Source: Roseovarius confluentis (GTDB lineage Bacteria; Pseudomonadota; Alphaproteobacteria; Rhodobacterales; Rhodobacteraceae). From it: a stretch of 64,000 nucleotides of DNA. Below the pieces are notes generated by a model that ran no database searches, was not told where the DNA came from, and saw only the letters and a program-made list of their open reading frames with translations. Where the stretch lies: the NCBI RefSeq assembly GCF_002917925.1, contig NZ_PPFE01000001.1:248001-312000 (forward strand), given 5' to 3'. The position numbers and the translations under genes were made by a program. Below, piece by piece: positions 37,209-46,490 of this stretch (position 1 is the first letter of the stretch; each line of letters opens with the position of its first letter).

Positions 37209-38300
37209 TTAGTCACTCTGATCCGGTTTTGAAACAGCTTTCTTGAGGTCAGCCACGTCGGCAAAGAGCCGCTTGATCCGGCGCAGGTACTTATAGACCT
37301 CCATCTGGGTGTCCATCTTCATCGCCGGGTAGCCCAGCATGACGCGGCCCGCGGGCACGTTGGCGAGGATCTTGGTGCCGCCCCCCGCGATGACGTTGTC
37401 GCCGATGAAGATATTGTCACCGACCCCCACCTGCCCCGCCAGAACGACGCTGTTGCCGACCTTGACCGAGCCGGCCAGCCCGACCTGTCCGCAAAGCAGG
37501 CAGTCGGTGCCGATGACGCAATTGTGGCCGATCTGCACGAGATTGTCGATCTTGGTGCGGTCGCCGATCACCGTGTCGCGGATGGTGCCCCGGTCAAGCG
37601 AGGCATGGGCGCCGACCTCGACATCGTCGCCGATGCGGACCGCGCCGAGGCTGTGGATGCGGACATAGGATTGCGCGGCAATGTCGCCCTGGTCGCCCAG
37701 TGTCTGGCGGGCGCGTTCGACACCCGAGACGTCGGGGGTGACATAGGAAAACCCGTCCGAGCCCACGACCGCGTTGGGCTGTGCGATGAAACGGTCGCCG
37801 ATCACCACGCGCGCGCCGATGCGGGCACCTTCGCGCAGGAAGGTCTGTTCGCCCAGAACCGCGTCGGTGCCGACAAAGCTTTGCGGGCCGATCACGCTGT
37901 TCGCGCCGATCCGGGCGCCGGCACAGATCACGGCCAGCGGACCGACCGTGACATTGTCCCCCAACGTGGCGCTGTCGTGAATGACGGCCGAGGGATGAAT
38001 CCCGTCGTCCCAGCCTTGCCCGGGATCGAAAAGCGTGCTCAGCCCGGACATGACGTAGCGCGGGCGCGGCGCGACGATCGCCGCCTCCAGCCCCAGCGCC
38101 TGCCAGTCGGCCCCCTCCCAGACAAGCGCGGCGCGCGCACGCCCCTGCGAGAGGGTTTCGGCATATTCCGGCTTCATGGCCAGCGCGAGGTGGGTCGGCC
38201 CGGCGTCGGCGGGTTCGGACACGCCATCAATGGCGATGTCGGTCGCGCCCATGGCGTTGGCCCCGAGCGCGCGCGCGATCTGGTCTATGGTATAGGACAT
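37209..38300 (-). CDS. lpxD: UDP-3-O-acylglucosamine N-acyltransferase-like (LpxD)
   Basis: A left-handed beta-helix acyltransferase of 363 residues. The N-terminal domain (1-100) resembles the LpxD uridine-binding part. Hexapeptide repeats follow, from [20 protein letters not shown] to [16 protein letters not shown], with the catalytic-type region [15 protein letters not shown] (His). LpxD adds the N-linked 3-hydroxyacyl chain to lipid A. The usual lpxD neighbourhood (bamA, fabZ, lpxA) is absent. An ACP and KAS follow instead, so this may be a second copy for another chain or sugar. Confidence 0.85.
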   Translation of the reverse strand: MSYTIDQIARALGANAMGATDIAIDGVSEPADAGPTHLALAMKPEYAETLSQGRARAALVWEGADWQALGLEAAIVAPRPRYVMSGLSTLFDPGQGWDDGIHPSAVIHDSATLGDNVTVGPLAVICAGARIGANSVIGPQSFVGTDAVLGEQTFLREGARIGARVVIGDRFIAQPNAVVGSDGFSYVTPDVSGVERARQTLGDQGDIAAQSYVRIHSLGAVRIGDDVEVGAHASLDRGTIRDTVIGDRTKIDNLVQIGHNCVIGTDCLLCGQVGLAGSVKVGNSVVLAGQVGVGDNIFIGDNVIAGGGTKILANVPAGRVMLGYPAMKMDTQMEVYKYLRRIKRLFADVADLKKAVSKPDQSD

Positions 38301-38327
38301 GTGGCAACCCCTTCGTTCGGGGCCGGT

Positions 38328-39959
38328 TTATCCGCGAACGCCGGGCAGTGAAACCCCTGCGCGTTCCAGCGCGGACCAAATCCGCGCATCGCGGCCATAG
38401 ACATCGGGGCGGTAGTTCACATGCCCCTTGGGAGAGGTCACGGCGGTGCGGTAGATGATGTGCACCGGCACGTGATTTTCCAGATCGACCTTGGTTTCAC
38501 GCCCCGTGTTCAGGATGCCGTGGAACTTGCCCTTCGGGTCGGCCTCCTGCACGGCCAGCAGGGCGTAGGCGAAATCGAACGGCTGGTGCAGGCGGATGCA
38601 GCCGTGGCTGTAGGCACGGGTTTCATGGTCGAACAAGTGCTTCTGCGGGGTGTCGTGCAGGTAGATGTTGTACTTGTTGGGGAACATGAACTTCACCAAG
38701 CCAAGCGCATTGCGGCTGGAGGGCGGCTGCTTGATGGCAAACGGGAAATTGCGGGCGTTGTAGGCGCCGAAATTGATGCGGGAGCGGCTGACCGTGCGGC
38801 CGCGGCTGTCCACGAGGCGCAGGTGACCGGCGGCGTTGCGGTTGCGCTTCATCTTGGGCAGGTATTCCTTGACCGCGATCGAGCGTGGCACGTGCCAGGT
38901 CGGATTGATGATCATGTGTTCCATCTCGTCCGAGAACTCGGGGCTTTGACGGTCGGCGGCCTTGGCGCCGATCACGGCCCGCGTGCGGAAGGTCTCGATA
39001 TCGTCATCGATGATGCGGGCGGAAAAGTCGGTGAGGTTCACGAGGATGTGGCGCTTGCCCCGGCCCTCAGGCAGGTTCAGCCAGCGCTCGCGCTCCATCG
39101 CCACGATCACCGACTGAAGGCGGTCCTCGGCGGTGGCGTTAACCTCGCGCAGGGTGCTTTCGCCGGCAACGCCGTCGGGTTCCAGCCCGTGGTCGCGCTG
39201 GAACTCCCGCACGGCTTTCTGGATGGTGGCGTCATAGCTTTGCGTGGCGGTGCGCCCGAGATAGCCCTTGGCCATAAGCCGGTTGCGCAGCGCCGTCACG
39301 GCCGCACCGGACGCGCCCGGTTCGAGCTTGCCGCCCGGAACGGTCGGCCCCCAGCCGCCCTCGGCGACGAGAGTTTCGAGCCGCATCTTTTCCTTCATCA
39401 GGCGTTTGTACTCGTTGGTCGAGGGCGCCAGCTGGCGGATGAACTGGCGCGGCTCGTCGCTGGCGGCAAAGGCGGTCAGCGTGCGGGTGCGGTCATAATC
39501 GCGCAGCTCGCGCTTGATCGCGGGCACCACGCGGCGCGGGTCGAGCACGCCGGTGCGCATGTCATCGGCCAGGTTCAGAAACGCCTTGCTGAGCGCGACC
39601 TCGGCAAAGCCGATATCGCGGGGCGTGCGCGCGGCGCGCAGCGTCTGTTCCAGCGCGTCGATGTCGTAGCGCGATTGGGGCAGGCCGTGGGCCGACACCG
39701 TTTGCAGTGCGAGGAACAGTGCCTGTCGGCGGGCCTTGTGCGCGTCCTGGTCGGTCCAGATGCCGGTGAAACCGGTGCTGCGATAGAAGGCGGCGAGATC
39801 GCGGTCGTCCGAGGCGGCCTCGGCGACGGCCTGTTTGAAGGCGGTGACCTGCGCGGCGGCGGGTTGTGACGCGGACATCCAGAAAACAACGGCCATCAGG
39901 CCACTGACAATGGTGGTGAAAATGCTGGTGTGTCCAAAGGTGCGCAACGCGCTGCTCAT
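38328..39959 (-). CDS. L,D-transpeptidase (YcbB/LdtD-like)
   Basis: About 543 residues. An N-terminal signal/anchor (IFTTIVSGLMAVVFWMSA) and a scaffold domain precede a peptidoglycan-binding domain (VTALRNRLMAKGYLG, AVREFQRDHGLEPDGVAGE). The catalytic domain has RAYSHGCIRLHQP, with the nucleophile Cys. It would make 3-3 peptidoglycan cross-links or attach proteins in the periplasm. I start at 39959 because GGAGA is close upstream. It is divergent from a DUF882 protein also linked to the cell wall, a pairing like the E. coli ycbB-ycbK neighbourhood. Confidence 0.9.
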   Translation of the reverse strand: MSSALRTFGHTSIFTTIVSGLMAVVFWMSASQPAAAQVTAFKQAVAEAASDDRDLAAFYRSTGFTGIWTDQDAHKARRQALFLALQTVSAHGLPQSRYDIDALEQTLRAARTPRDIGFAEVALSKAFLNLADDMRTGVLDPRRVVPAIKRELRDYDRTRTLTAFAASDEPRQFIRQLAPSTNEYKRLMKEKMRLETLVAEGGWGPTVPGGKLEPGASGAAVTALRNRLMAKGYLGRTATQSYDATIQKAVREFQRDHGLEPDGVAGESTLREVNATAEDRLQSVIVAMERERWLNLPEGRGKRHILVNLTDFSARIIDDDIETFRTRAVIGAKAADRQSPEFSDEMEHMIINPTWHVPRSIAVKEYLPKMKRNRNAAGHLRLVDSRGRTVSRSRINFGAYNARNFPFAIKQPPSSRNALGLVKFMFPNKYNIYLHDTPQKHLFDHETRAYSHGCIRLHQPFDFAYALLAVQEADPKGKFHGILNTGRETKVDLENHVPVHIIYRTAVTSPKGHVNYRPDVYGRDARIWSALERAGVSLPGVRG

Positions 39960-40294
39960 GCCGTTCTCCAAATCAACGAATTCCCTGCCTGCGCAACAAG
40001 CGCACGCAATCATTTGTTCCTATCGCGAATGAGCTGTCCAATCACAATTGGTTTTAAAGGTAAAAACCGGCACATGTGGCCGCCAGGACGCAAAGCCAGC
40101 TGTGGTCTGGAAACACGGCTGCACGGAATTTGCGCAAATTCTTGCCGAAATCTCTTGTGCTATGGAACCTTCCGGCTTTCACCCCTTGGTAACCGATTCC
40201 TGATATGCCATAACAATCACACATCTGGGGATGAGATGAACAGAGCCGCTACTTAACGCGGCAACAGGCAAGCGACGGGACAGGCGCTAACAAC
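39960..40294. promoter_or_regulatory. Shared intergenic region of L,D-transpeptidase and DUF882 genes
   Basis: A 335-bp divergent region, AT-richer than its neighbours. It must hold the promoters of both genes. A weak pair (TTGGTA at about 40195, ATAACA about 18 bp on) points to the DUF882 gene. I see no coding sequence, RNA gene or clear operator. Confidence 0.4.
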
Positions 40295-40864
40295 ATGACC
40301 GATCAAAGCTCGACGAGCGTAACGCGGCGTGCGTTACTGGGTGCATTTGCAGCTACGACAGTGGTCGCAGCACCAACGTTTTCCAACGCAGCAGGGTTCC
40401 TTCGAGGCGCAGGCGACATTCGTCGGCTGACCATGGCCTCGCCCCGCACCGGTGAAAAGATCGACACGATCTACTGGATCGAAGGCGAATACATCAAGGA
40501 CGCGGTCCGCGAGATCAACCTCTTCATGCGCGACTGGCGTACCAACGACGTCCACAACATCGACATGCGCACGATGGACATCATGGCAGCGGCCCACAAC
40601 CTGATGGATGTGAACGAGCCCTACCTGCTGCTGTCCGGCTACCGCAGCCCGAAAACCAACGCGATGCTGCGCTCGCGCTCCAGCGGCGTGGCGAAGAATT
40701 CGCGCCACCTGCGCGGCCAGGCAGCCGACCTGCGGCTGAACTCGCGCTCGGTGAACCAGATCTACCGCGCGGCTTCGGCCTGTCGCGGCGGCGGCGTGGG
40801 CCGCTACTCCGGCTCCAACTTCGTGCACATGGATTGCGGCCCGGTCCGCAGCTGGGGGCGCTAA
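40295..40864 (+). CDS. DUF882 family protein (YcbK/M15-like), Tat-exported
   Basis: 189 residues. The N-terminus TRRALLGAFAATTVVAAP is a twin-arginine-type signal. The domain carries YLLLSGYRSPKTN, NSRHLRGQAADLRL and NFVHMDCGPVRSW, placing the zinc ligands (His, Asp, His) of M15/VanY-like peptidoglycan peptidases. It is periplasmic and probably acts on the cell wall. It is divergent from an L,D-transpeptidase. A terminator follows at 40901. Confidence 0.9.
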   Translation: MTDQSSTSVTRRALLGAFAATTVVAAPTFSNAAGFLRGAGDIRRLTMASPRTGEKIDTIYWIEGEYIKDAVREINLFMRDWRTNDVHNIDMRTMDIMAAAHNLMDVNEPYLLLSGYRSPKTNAMLRSRSSGVAKNSRHLRGQAADLRLNSRSVNQIYRAASACRGGGVGRYSGSNFVHMDCGPVRSWGR

Positions 40865-40900
40865 GGCCCCGCGCGACCTGACGCGAATATCACTGTTGAG

Positions 40901-40928
40901 CACCGGCCCCGCGAGGTCGGTGTTTTTG
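40901..40928 (+). terminator. Terminator after the DUF882 gene
   Basis: CACCGGCC and GGTCGGTG pair around a 6-bp loop, followed by TTTTTG. Confidence 0.75.
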
Positions 40929-41007
40929 TTTGCCGAGATGAGATTCCGGATCACGTCCGGGATGGTCGGACGCGGCTTGTGTCCGGTACGATCCTGACGC
41001 AGACGTC

Positions 41008-41028
41008 ATCCCGGGCTTGACCCGGGAT
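41008..41028. repeat. Short palindrome ATCCCGGG-CTTGA-CCCGGGAT
   Basis: A perfect 8-bp inverted repeat with a 5-bp centre, just past the lipA stop. It matches the palindrome at 32719. It is likely a member of a dispersed repeat family. Confidence 0.6.
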
Positions 41029-41056
41029 CGCTTGCTGTTCTCGACGGGACGCGCCC

Positions 41057-42004
41057 CTATCCCAGCCTGGCCATCCGCGCATCGCGAAGCCGGGCAAAAT
41101 CGTCACCCGCATGATAGGACGAGCGCGTCAGCGGCGTGGCCGAGACCATCAGGAAACCCTTGCCATAGGCGGCCTTTTCATAAGCCGCGAATTCGTCCGG
41201 ATGCACAAAGCGATCCACGGCGTGGTGCTTGGGCGTGGGTTGCAGGTACTGGCCGATGGTCAGGAAATCGATATCGGCGGCGCGCATGTCGTCCATCACC
41301 TGGTGCACGGCTTGCCGGTCTTCGCCCAGGCCCACCATGATGCCCGACTTGGTGAAGATGCCCGGATCCAATTCCTTGACCCGTTGAAGCAGGCGCAGGG
41401 AATGGAAATAGCGCGCACCGGGGCGCACCTCGGGGTAAATCCCCGGCACGGTTTCGAGATTGTGGTTGAAGACGTCCGGCTGCGCCGCGACCACGACCTC
41501 GAGCACCGCAGGGTCGCAATGCAGGAAATCCGGCGTCAGGATCTCGATCGTGGTGCCGGGCGAACGGTGGCGGATCGCGCGGATCGTCTGGGCGAAATGC
41601 TCGGCCCCGCCATCGGTGACGTCGTCGCGATCCACCGAGGTGATGACCACGTGGTTCAGCCCCAGTTTCTGCACCGCGTCCGCCACGCGCCCGGGCTCGA
41701 ACGGGTCGAGCTCCTCGGGCGGCTTGCCGGTGGCGATGTTGCAGAAGGAGCAGGCGCGGGTGCAGACCTCGCCCATGATCATCATGGTGGCGTGGCCCTG
41801 GTTCCAGCACTCGCCCGCGTTCGGACAGCCCGCTTCCTCGCAGACCGTGACCAGCTTGTGCTCGCGCATGATCCGGCGGGTTTCCAGATAGCCCTTGCCG
41901 ACGGGCGCCTTGACGCGGATCCAGTCCGGCTTTTTCGGTTGGGCATTGTTGGGCCGGTGCGCCTTTTCAGGGTGGCGCTGGTCCGGGATCTTGAGATCGC
42001 GCAC
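41057..42004 (-). CDS. lipA: Lipoyl synthase
   Basis: This radical SAM enzyme inserts two sulfurs into octanoyl groups to make lipoate on dehydrogenase E2 subunits. Both iron-sulfur clusters are visible: the auxiliary one in [13 protein letters not shown] and the radical SAM one in CTRACSFC. The C-terminal end has [10 protein letters not shown] prefer the GTG at 42004 ([14 protein letters not shown] start, GGGGA upstream). An ATG at 42037 would add 11 residues not typical of LipA. Confidence 0.95.
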   Translation of the reverse strand: MRDLKIPDQRHPEKAHRPNNAQPKKPDWIRVKAPVGKGYLETRRIMREHKLVTVCEEAGCPNAGECWNQGHATMMIMGEVCTRACSFCNIATGKPPEELDPFEPGRVADAVQKLGLNHVVITSVDRDDVTDGGAEHFAQTIRAIRHRSPGTTIEILTPDFLHCDPAVLEVVVAAQPDVFNHNLETVPGIYPEVRPGARYFHSLRLLQRVKELDPGIFTKSGIMVGLGEDRQAVHQVMDDMRAADIDFLTIGQYLQPTPKHHAVDRFVHPDEFAAYEKAAYGKGFLMVSATPLTRSSYHAGDDFARLRDARMARLG

Positions 42005-42234
42005 GAATTTTTCCCCGCAAATCCTTTGGTAAGACATCCTATTTATAAGTCACTGCGGTGGGAAGTTCCAGTGATGCAATCCCGTCATGCATGTGACGGA
42101 TACGCCCGGTAACGAGTGCCCCACCTCTTTTTGCAGGGCCGTGCTTGGTATGCGCCCGTGCAGTGCGAGCGCGGGCTGTTGCGCCAGGCGTGGGCGGCTC
42201 TATGCTGGCGCCCGGGGCAGAAACCGAGGGCGCT

Positions 42235-42960
42235 ATGGATTGGCGACGGCAACGGCGCGAGGCGCATCGACTGAGCCAGACGCAGGAACACCTGAAACAG
42301 ATCGTCTATGGCGGCAATGACGGGATCGTGACCACCTTTGCCATCGTGGCGGGGTTCGCCGGCGCCCAGGCCGAGGGCGTGGCGCAGATCGGCGGGGTTG
42401 CTGTTCTGGTCTTCGGGTTGGCAAACCTTTTCGCCGACGCGATCAGCATGGGGCTGGGCGAATTCCTGTCGCTGCGATCACAGCACGACCTGTATCGCGC
42501 GCGGCGGACAAGCGAGCTGCGCGAGATTGCAGCCGACCCCGAACACGAGCGGATGGAGCTGTTCGAGATCCTGCGCCAGCGCGGCCTGCCCGCGGGCGAG
42601 GCCGACACGGCCGCGACGATCATGTCGCGCCATCCCGAGATCATGGCCGACCTGATGATGACCTACGAGTTTGGCATGCAGGACCCCGACGAGGACAGCC
42701 CCGTGCTGAGCGGGCTGTTCACCTTCGTGTCCTTCATCGTTTTCGGGGCGATACCTCTCTTTCCCTATTTCATACTCGACGCCACGCAAACGACCTTCGT
42801 GCTCTCGGTCGCGGCGACGGCGGTGGCGCTTATCGCGCTCGGCCTGTTGCGCTGGAACGCGACAGGCGAACGGATGGGCCGCTGCGTCGGCGAGACGCTG
42901 CTGGTGGGCACGATCTGCGCCGTGGCGGCGTTCGGCGTGGGCTGGCTGGTGGGCGGCTGA
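42235..42960 (+). CDS. VIT1/CCC1-family iron/manganese transporter
   Basis: About 241 residues. Family signs are QIVYGGNDGIVTTFAIVAG in the first helix region, then ADAISMGLGEFLSLRSQ. A cytoplasmic metal-binding segment has several Glu/His, with membrane helices after FTFVSFIVFGAIPLF. Members export Fe2+ or Mn2+ from the cytosol and protect against metal overload. I start at 42235 with GAGGG upstream. It is divergent from lipA and convergent with the DUF6456 gene. Confidence 0.87.
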   Translation: MDWRRQRREAHRLSQTQEHLKQIVYGGNDGIVTTFAIVAGFAGAQAEGVAQIGGVAVLVFGLANLFADAISMGLGEFLSLRSQHDLYRARRTSELREIAADPEHERMELFEILRQRGLPAGEADTAATIMSRHPEIMADLMMTYEFGMQDPDEDSPVLSGLFTFVSFIVFGAIPLFPYFILDATQTTFVLSVAATAVALIALGLLRWNATGERMGRCVGETLLVGTICAVAAFGVGWLVGG

Positions 42961-42969
42961 CGCGCGCCC

Positions 42970-44091
42970 CTACCCCATCAGCCCGGCGCTGTCGCCCAAT
43001 TCGGCGTAGTGCCGCTTGAGCCGTTGCAGCGCGATGCGCAGCACGATCTTGCCCGAGCGCGCTGACCATCCGAGCTTTTTCTCGGTGCTTTCCAACCCCT
43101 CGAGGAAGCAGCAGCAGCGCAGCGCCACGTCCGCAAGCCCCGGTCCCAGGTCGCGCAGGGCCCCGAGCACGCGGGCCTGGGCGGCCCGGGCGGTGACGTT
43201 CTGCCAGTCGGCGGGCGTAGGCCGGGCCGCGCCGGTCAGGATGTCGGTCCAGTCGTCGCGCGGCGTGTCGCCCAGACGCGCCATCTCGAAATCCTCACGC
43301 AGGCGCTCCCCGGCGCGGACGAGATCGGGACCGAGAAAGCGGCTGCCGTCGCGGTCGCGGCGGCGCGAGAGCAGGATCAGGGGCGACTCGGCGATGCCAT
43401 AGCGGATGCGGTATCGGGCCTGTCGCTCTTCGCCGTCTTCTTGCTCCAGCGCGGCATCCTGGCCCAGGAAGGCGGCTTGCGACTCGACGAATCCCCGGGC
43501 CCTGTTTTCAGCCTGGGCCATCAGTTGTCCGAGCGCGGTCCGCCCCGCCGACGTGATCGCATAGCGCGACACCCGGCCCGGCGCGTCGCAACTGATCCAG
43601 CATTTCAGCGCCATCGCCTCGGCGATGTCGCGATCGACGACCGCGGTGCGGTTCTGCCCGGCCTCGGTTTCGCGCACCACCACGGCCTTGTCCATCTCGG
43701 CGGCCACGGCCAGCACGGCCCCTTTTTCACACAGGCGGCGCAGCACGCGCAGGGCTTCGCGGTTGAGGCGGGTTTCGGTCAGTGACGGTTGGACGTTCTG
43801 GTCTTCGGGCAGCGCGGTCATGCGTTTCTCCTTGATGCACGAACCAGCGTCCGGATGGGACATCACCCGCGGGCCAAGGCGGCGCAGGGCTTCGTCGACA
43901 AGGTGGTCGTCGCGCAAGGCTTCGAGCGCACGGACCTGTCGAGAAACGGTGGAGGCGTGACAGCCGAGTCGCCGGGCCAGCGCCCGGATCGACGTGCCGC
44001 CCTCGGTATGGGCCAGATAGGTGATGGCTGCCATCGGCACCCAGGACAGATCTTTCGTGGCGGGTGCCCCCGCCAAGCCAGCTTTGCTCAT
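42970..44091 (-). CDS. DUF6456-type helix-turn-helix regulator
   Basis: 373 residues. The N-terminal HTH (ALARRLGCHASTVSRQVRAL, about residues 36-55) looks like a DNA-binding domain. The C-terminal ~140 residues are basic and helical, with RYRIRYGIAESPLILLSRRR and EKKLGWSARSGKIVLRIALQ. This matches the DUF6456 family as I remember it, mainly in Rhodobacterales, of unknown target. A perfect 12-bp palindrome sits 23 bp upstream of its start and could be its own operator. Confidence 0.7.
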   Translation of the reverse strand: MSKAGLAGAPATKDLSWVPMAAITYLAHTEGGTSIRALARRLGCHASTVSRQVRALEALRDDHLVDEALRRLGPRVMSHPDAGSCIKEKRMTALPEDQNVQPSLTETRLNREALRVLRRLCEKGAVLAVAAEMDKAVVVRETEAGQNRTAVVDRDIAEAMALKCWISCDAPGRVSRYAITSAGRTALGQLMAQAENRARGFVESQAAFLGQDAALEQEDGEERQARYRIRYGIAESPLILLSRRRDRDGSRFLGPDLVRAGERLREDFEMARLGDTPRDDWTDILTGAARPTPADWQNVTARAAQARVLGALRDLGPGLADVALRCCCFLEGLESTEKKLGWSARSGKIVLRIALQRLKRHYAELGDSAGLMG

Positions 44092-44113
44092 CCGTTTCCC
44101 TCCTTGGCCTGAT

Positions 44114-44125
44114 CTCTTGCAAGAG
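44114..44125. promoter_or_regulatory. Palindrome CTCTTGCAAGAG, possible autoregulatory operator
   Basis: A perfect 12-bp palindrome flanked by GAT/GATC, 23 bp upstream of the DUF6456 regulator start, where a promoter would lie. Confidence 0.4.
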
Positions 44126-44153
44126 GATCAGTTGCCCCAATTTGCCCACAGAT

Positions 44154-44162
44154 TTATCCACA
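44154..44162 (+). promoter_or_regulatory. Consensus DnaA box TTATCCACA
   Basis: An exact match to the strong DnaA box, preceded 12 bp earlier by a weaker one (TTTGCCCACA). It lies between the DUF6456 gene and the downstream small gene, away from any visible replication genes. Confidence 0.45.
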
Positions 44163-44340
44163 AGCGGGATGCAACCTAGGGGCGACTTGGTTACCAGTTC
44201 GTTAATTTACAGCCAGTCTGGAAACAATGGTTTCGATTGTGTGAACAATTGGAAACGGTTCCGTTCGGTTGAACAGCGACTCACGCAACGCCCCGGCCGG
44301 GTGTGGCACTCATCGGGCTCCCGAATGAAGGAGACCTGAC

Positions 44341-44676
44341 ATGACCGATCTGCTTTGCGTTCTCGACACGCTCAAACGCCCGCGGCTTCTGATCCGCGCG
44401 GCCCGGCTGGGCGCCGGGCAGTACCGCCGCGAGTTGCATTTGCCGCGGCACCTGGACACGAGCGCCCTGCCCGACAGCGGCGCGGCACTGGCGGAGTTGC
44501 TCGCGCTCGAGGCGGAGCTTGACGCGGCCCGGCGCGGACGGCGCGCGGAGTACGCGGTGGCCCGGCACGTGGACGTGATGATTGCGATCATGGGAGAGGC
44601 GCGGCTGATCCGGGCCGCGTTGGTGCCCAAACCGGAGGCACCGGCGCAAGGCTTGCAGCCCGCGCCGGTGACGTGA
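44341..44676 (+). CDS. Small conserved protein, possibly DUF6477
   Basis: 111 residues, Leu/Ala/Arg-rich and helical: TLKRPRLLIRAARLGAGQYR, then a Glu/Arg helix LALEAELDAARRGRRAEY. It has no signal peptide or membrane helix. I think it is the Rhodobacterales family DUF6477 but cannot confirm this. AAGGAGA gives a strong ribosome-binding site. It is divergent from the DUF6456 regulator across 249 bp and may be its target. Confidence 0.7.
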   Translation: MTDLLCVLDTLKRPRLLIRAARLGAGQYRRELHLPRHLDTSALPDSGAALAELLALEAELDAARRGRRAEYAVARHVDVMIAIMGEARLIRAALVPKPEAPAQGLQPAPVT

Positions 44677-44680
44677 AGGA

Positions 44681-46225
44681 TCAGGCGAAGGCGTCTGGCA
44701 TCGAAGCCTTCTTCTCGGCAACATAGGCGTTGAGCGCTTCGAGCACGCCGGGGTCGAGCGCGGGCTGCTGGTAATTGGCCAGCTGCTTTTCGACCCGGGT
44801 GGCGGCCAACGCCATCGTGTCCTGCTCGCCCTCGTCGGCCCATTGCTCGAACGGTTTGTAGTCGAGCATTTCGGACCGCCAGAAGGCGGTCTTGAAATTG
44901 GCCTGGGTGTGGGCGCAACCAAGGTAGTGCCCGCCCGGGCCGACCTCGCGGATGGCGTCCATCGCCTGGCCGTTCTCGTCGGTGTAGATGCCCTTGGCGA
45001 GGTGGTGGTAGACGCCCAACTGGTCGGCATCCATCACGAACTTCTCGAACGAGGACACCAGCCCGCCTTCGAGCCAGCCGCAGGAGTGCAGCATGAAGTT
45101 GACGCCCGCAAGAAGCCCCATGTTGAGGCTGTTGGCGGTCTCATAGGCGGCCTGCGCATCGGGCAGCTTGGAGCCGTTGAACGACCCGGCGGAACGGTAG
45201 GGCAGCCCCAGGCGGCGGGCCAGCTGTCCCGCGCCATAGGTGATGTGCGCGGCCTCGGGCGTGCCAAAGGTGGGCGCGCCGGAGTTCATGTCGATCGAGG
45301 TCACGAAAGCCCCCATGATGACGGGCGCGCCGGGATTGCAGAGCTGGTTGAAGGCGACGCCTGCCAGAGCCTCGGCCATGACCTGCGTAAGGGTGCCGGC
45401 CACGGTCACCGGGGCCATGGCGCCGCCGACGATGAAGGGCGACACGATGCAGGCCTGGTTGTTCTTGGCGTAGACCTCCATCGCGCCCATCATCACCTCG
45501 TCGAAGGTCAGCGGCGAGTTGATGTTGATCAGCGAGGTCATCACGGTGTTCTGCTGCACGAACTCCTCACCGAAGAGGATGCCGCACATGTCGACGCTGT
45601 CCTGCGCGCGGCTGGGCTCGGTCACGGAGCCCATGAAGGGCTTGTCCGACAGCACCATGTGCGCGCGCAGCATGTCGAGGTGACGCTTGTTCACGGGGAT
45701 GTCGGTGGGTTCGCACACCGTGCCGCCCGAGTGGTGCAGCCACTTGGACATGTAGCCGAGTTTCACGAATTTCTCGAAGTCGGCCATCGTCGCGTAACGC
45801 CGTCCGCCCGCGTTGTCGCGCACGAAGGGCGGGCCATAGACCGGGGCAAAGACCAGGTTGTTGCCGCCCACGACGACGCTGCGCTCGGGGTTTCGGGCGT
45901 GCTGGGTGTATTGCGACGGCGCGGTCTTGATCAGCTCACGCGCGAGGCCGCGGGGGATGTGCACCCGCTCGCCCTGCACGTCGGCGCCGGCGTCTTTCCA
46001 CATCTGGAGCGCCTTGGGGTTCTCGACGAAGTTGACGCCGATCTCTTCCAGAACGGTTTCGGCGTTGTGCTCGATCATCTCGAGCGCCTCTTCGTTGAGG
46101 ATCTCGAAATTCGGGATGTTACGCTCGATATATTTGGCGGTTTCGACGCTGACGGCGGTACGTTCTGCGCGGCGGGCTGCGCCGCCTCCGCCCCGGGCCC
46201 GTCTGCGGGCTGCTGCTTCGGCCAT
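44681..46225 (-). CDS. Trimethylamine methyltransferase (MttB) family protein
   Basis: About 514 residues of the MttB superfamily: IEHNAETVLEEIGVNF, GPPFVRDNAGGRRYAT, LHHSGGTVCEPTDIPVNKRH and REVGPGGHYLGCAHTQ. The frame is continuous with no internal TAG, so this is the non-pyrrolysine type. One studied relative demethylates glycine betaine to a corrinoid. The corrinoid partner is not in the window. I start at 46225 with GGGGA upstream. An upstream in-frame start would add 5 residues. Confidence 0.88.
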   Translation of the reverse strand: MAEAAARRRARGGGGAARRAERTAVSVETAKYIERNIPNFEILNEEALEMIEHNAETVLEEIGVNFVENPKALQMWKDAGADVQGERVHIPRGLARELIKTAPSQYTQHARNPERSVVVGGNNLVFAPVYGPPFVRDNAGGRRYATMADFEKFVKLGYMSKWLHHSGGTVCEPTDIPVNKRHLDMLRAHMVLSDKPFMGSVTEPSRAQDSVDMCGILFGEEFVQQNTVMTSLININSPLTFDEVMMGAMEVYAKNNQACIVSPFIVGGAMAPVTVAGTLTQVMAEALAGVAFNQLCNPGAPVIMGAFVTSIDMNSGAPTFGTPEAAHITYGAGQLARRLGLPYRSAGSFNGSKLPDAQAAYETANSLNMGLLAGVNFMLHSCGWLEGGLVSSFEKFVMDADQLGVYHHLAKGIYTDENGQAMDAIREVGPGGHYLGCAHTQANFKTAFWRSEMLDYKPFEQWADEGEQDTMALAATRVEKQLANYQQPALDPGVLEALNAYVAEKKASMPDAFA

Positions 46226-46490
46226 ATTCTGGTTCCCCAACGTGGACTTGCACCCTGATGAGAGTGCGACTGTCCCCTTAATTATCCGCTAATGCGGGCG
46301 AGTCGGGGGAGATTTGCGCCGTTTCACGGTCTATAACGACATTCGGGGGGATGATGAGGATGCGGCAGGCAAATGCGCGTGGGCTCTCGCCCACCCTACG
46401 AGATGTGGTAGCACGTCATGACCTTGCGCTGCTTGGTCAGGCACGCTCAAACCTGTTGCATCGCGCACGGGCTTTTCATATGGGCTTTGC

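Noticed and set aside
44681..46225. Pyrrolysine-containing MttB
   Set aside because: The reading frame is continuous with no internal TAG, and no pyl genes are present.
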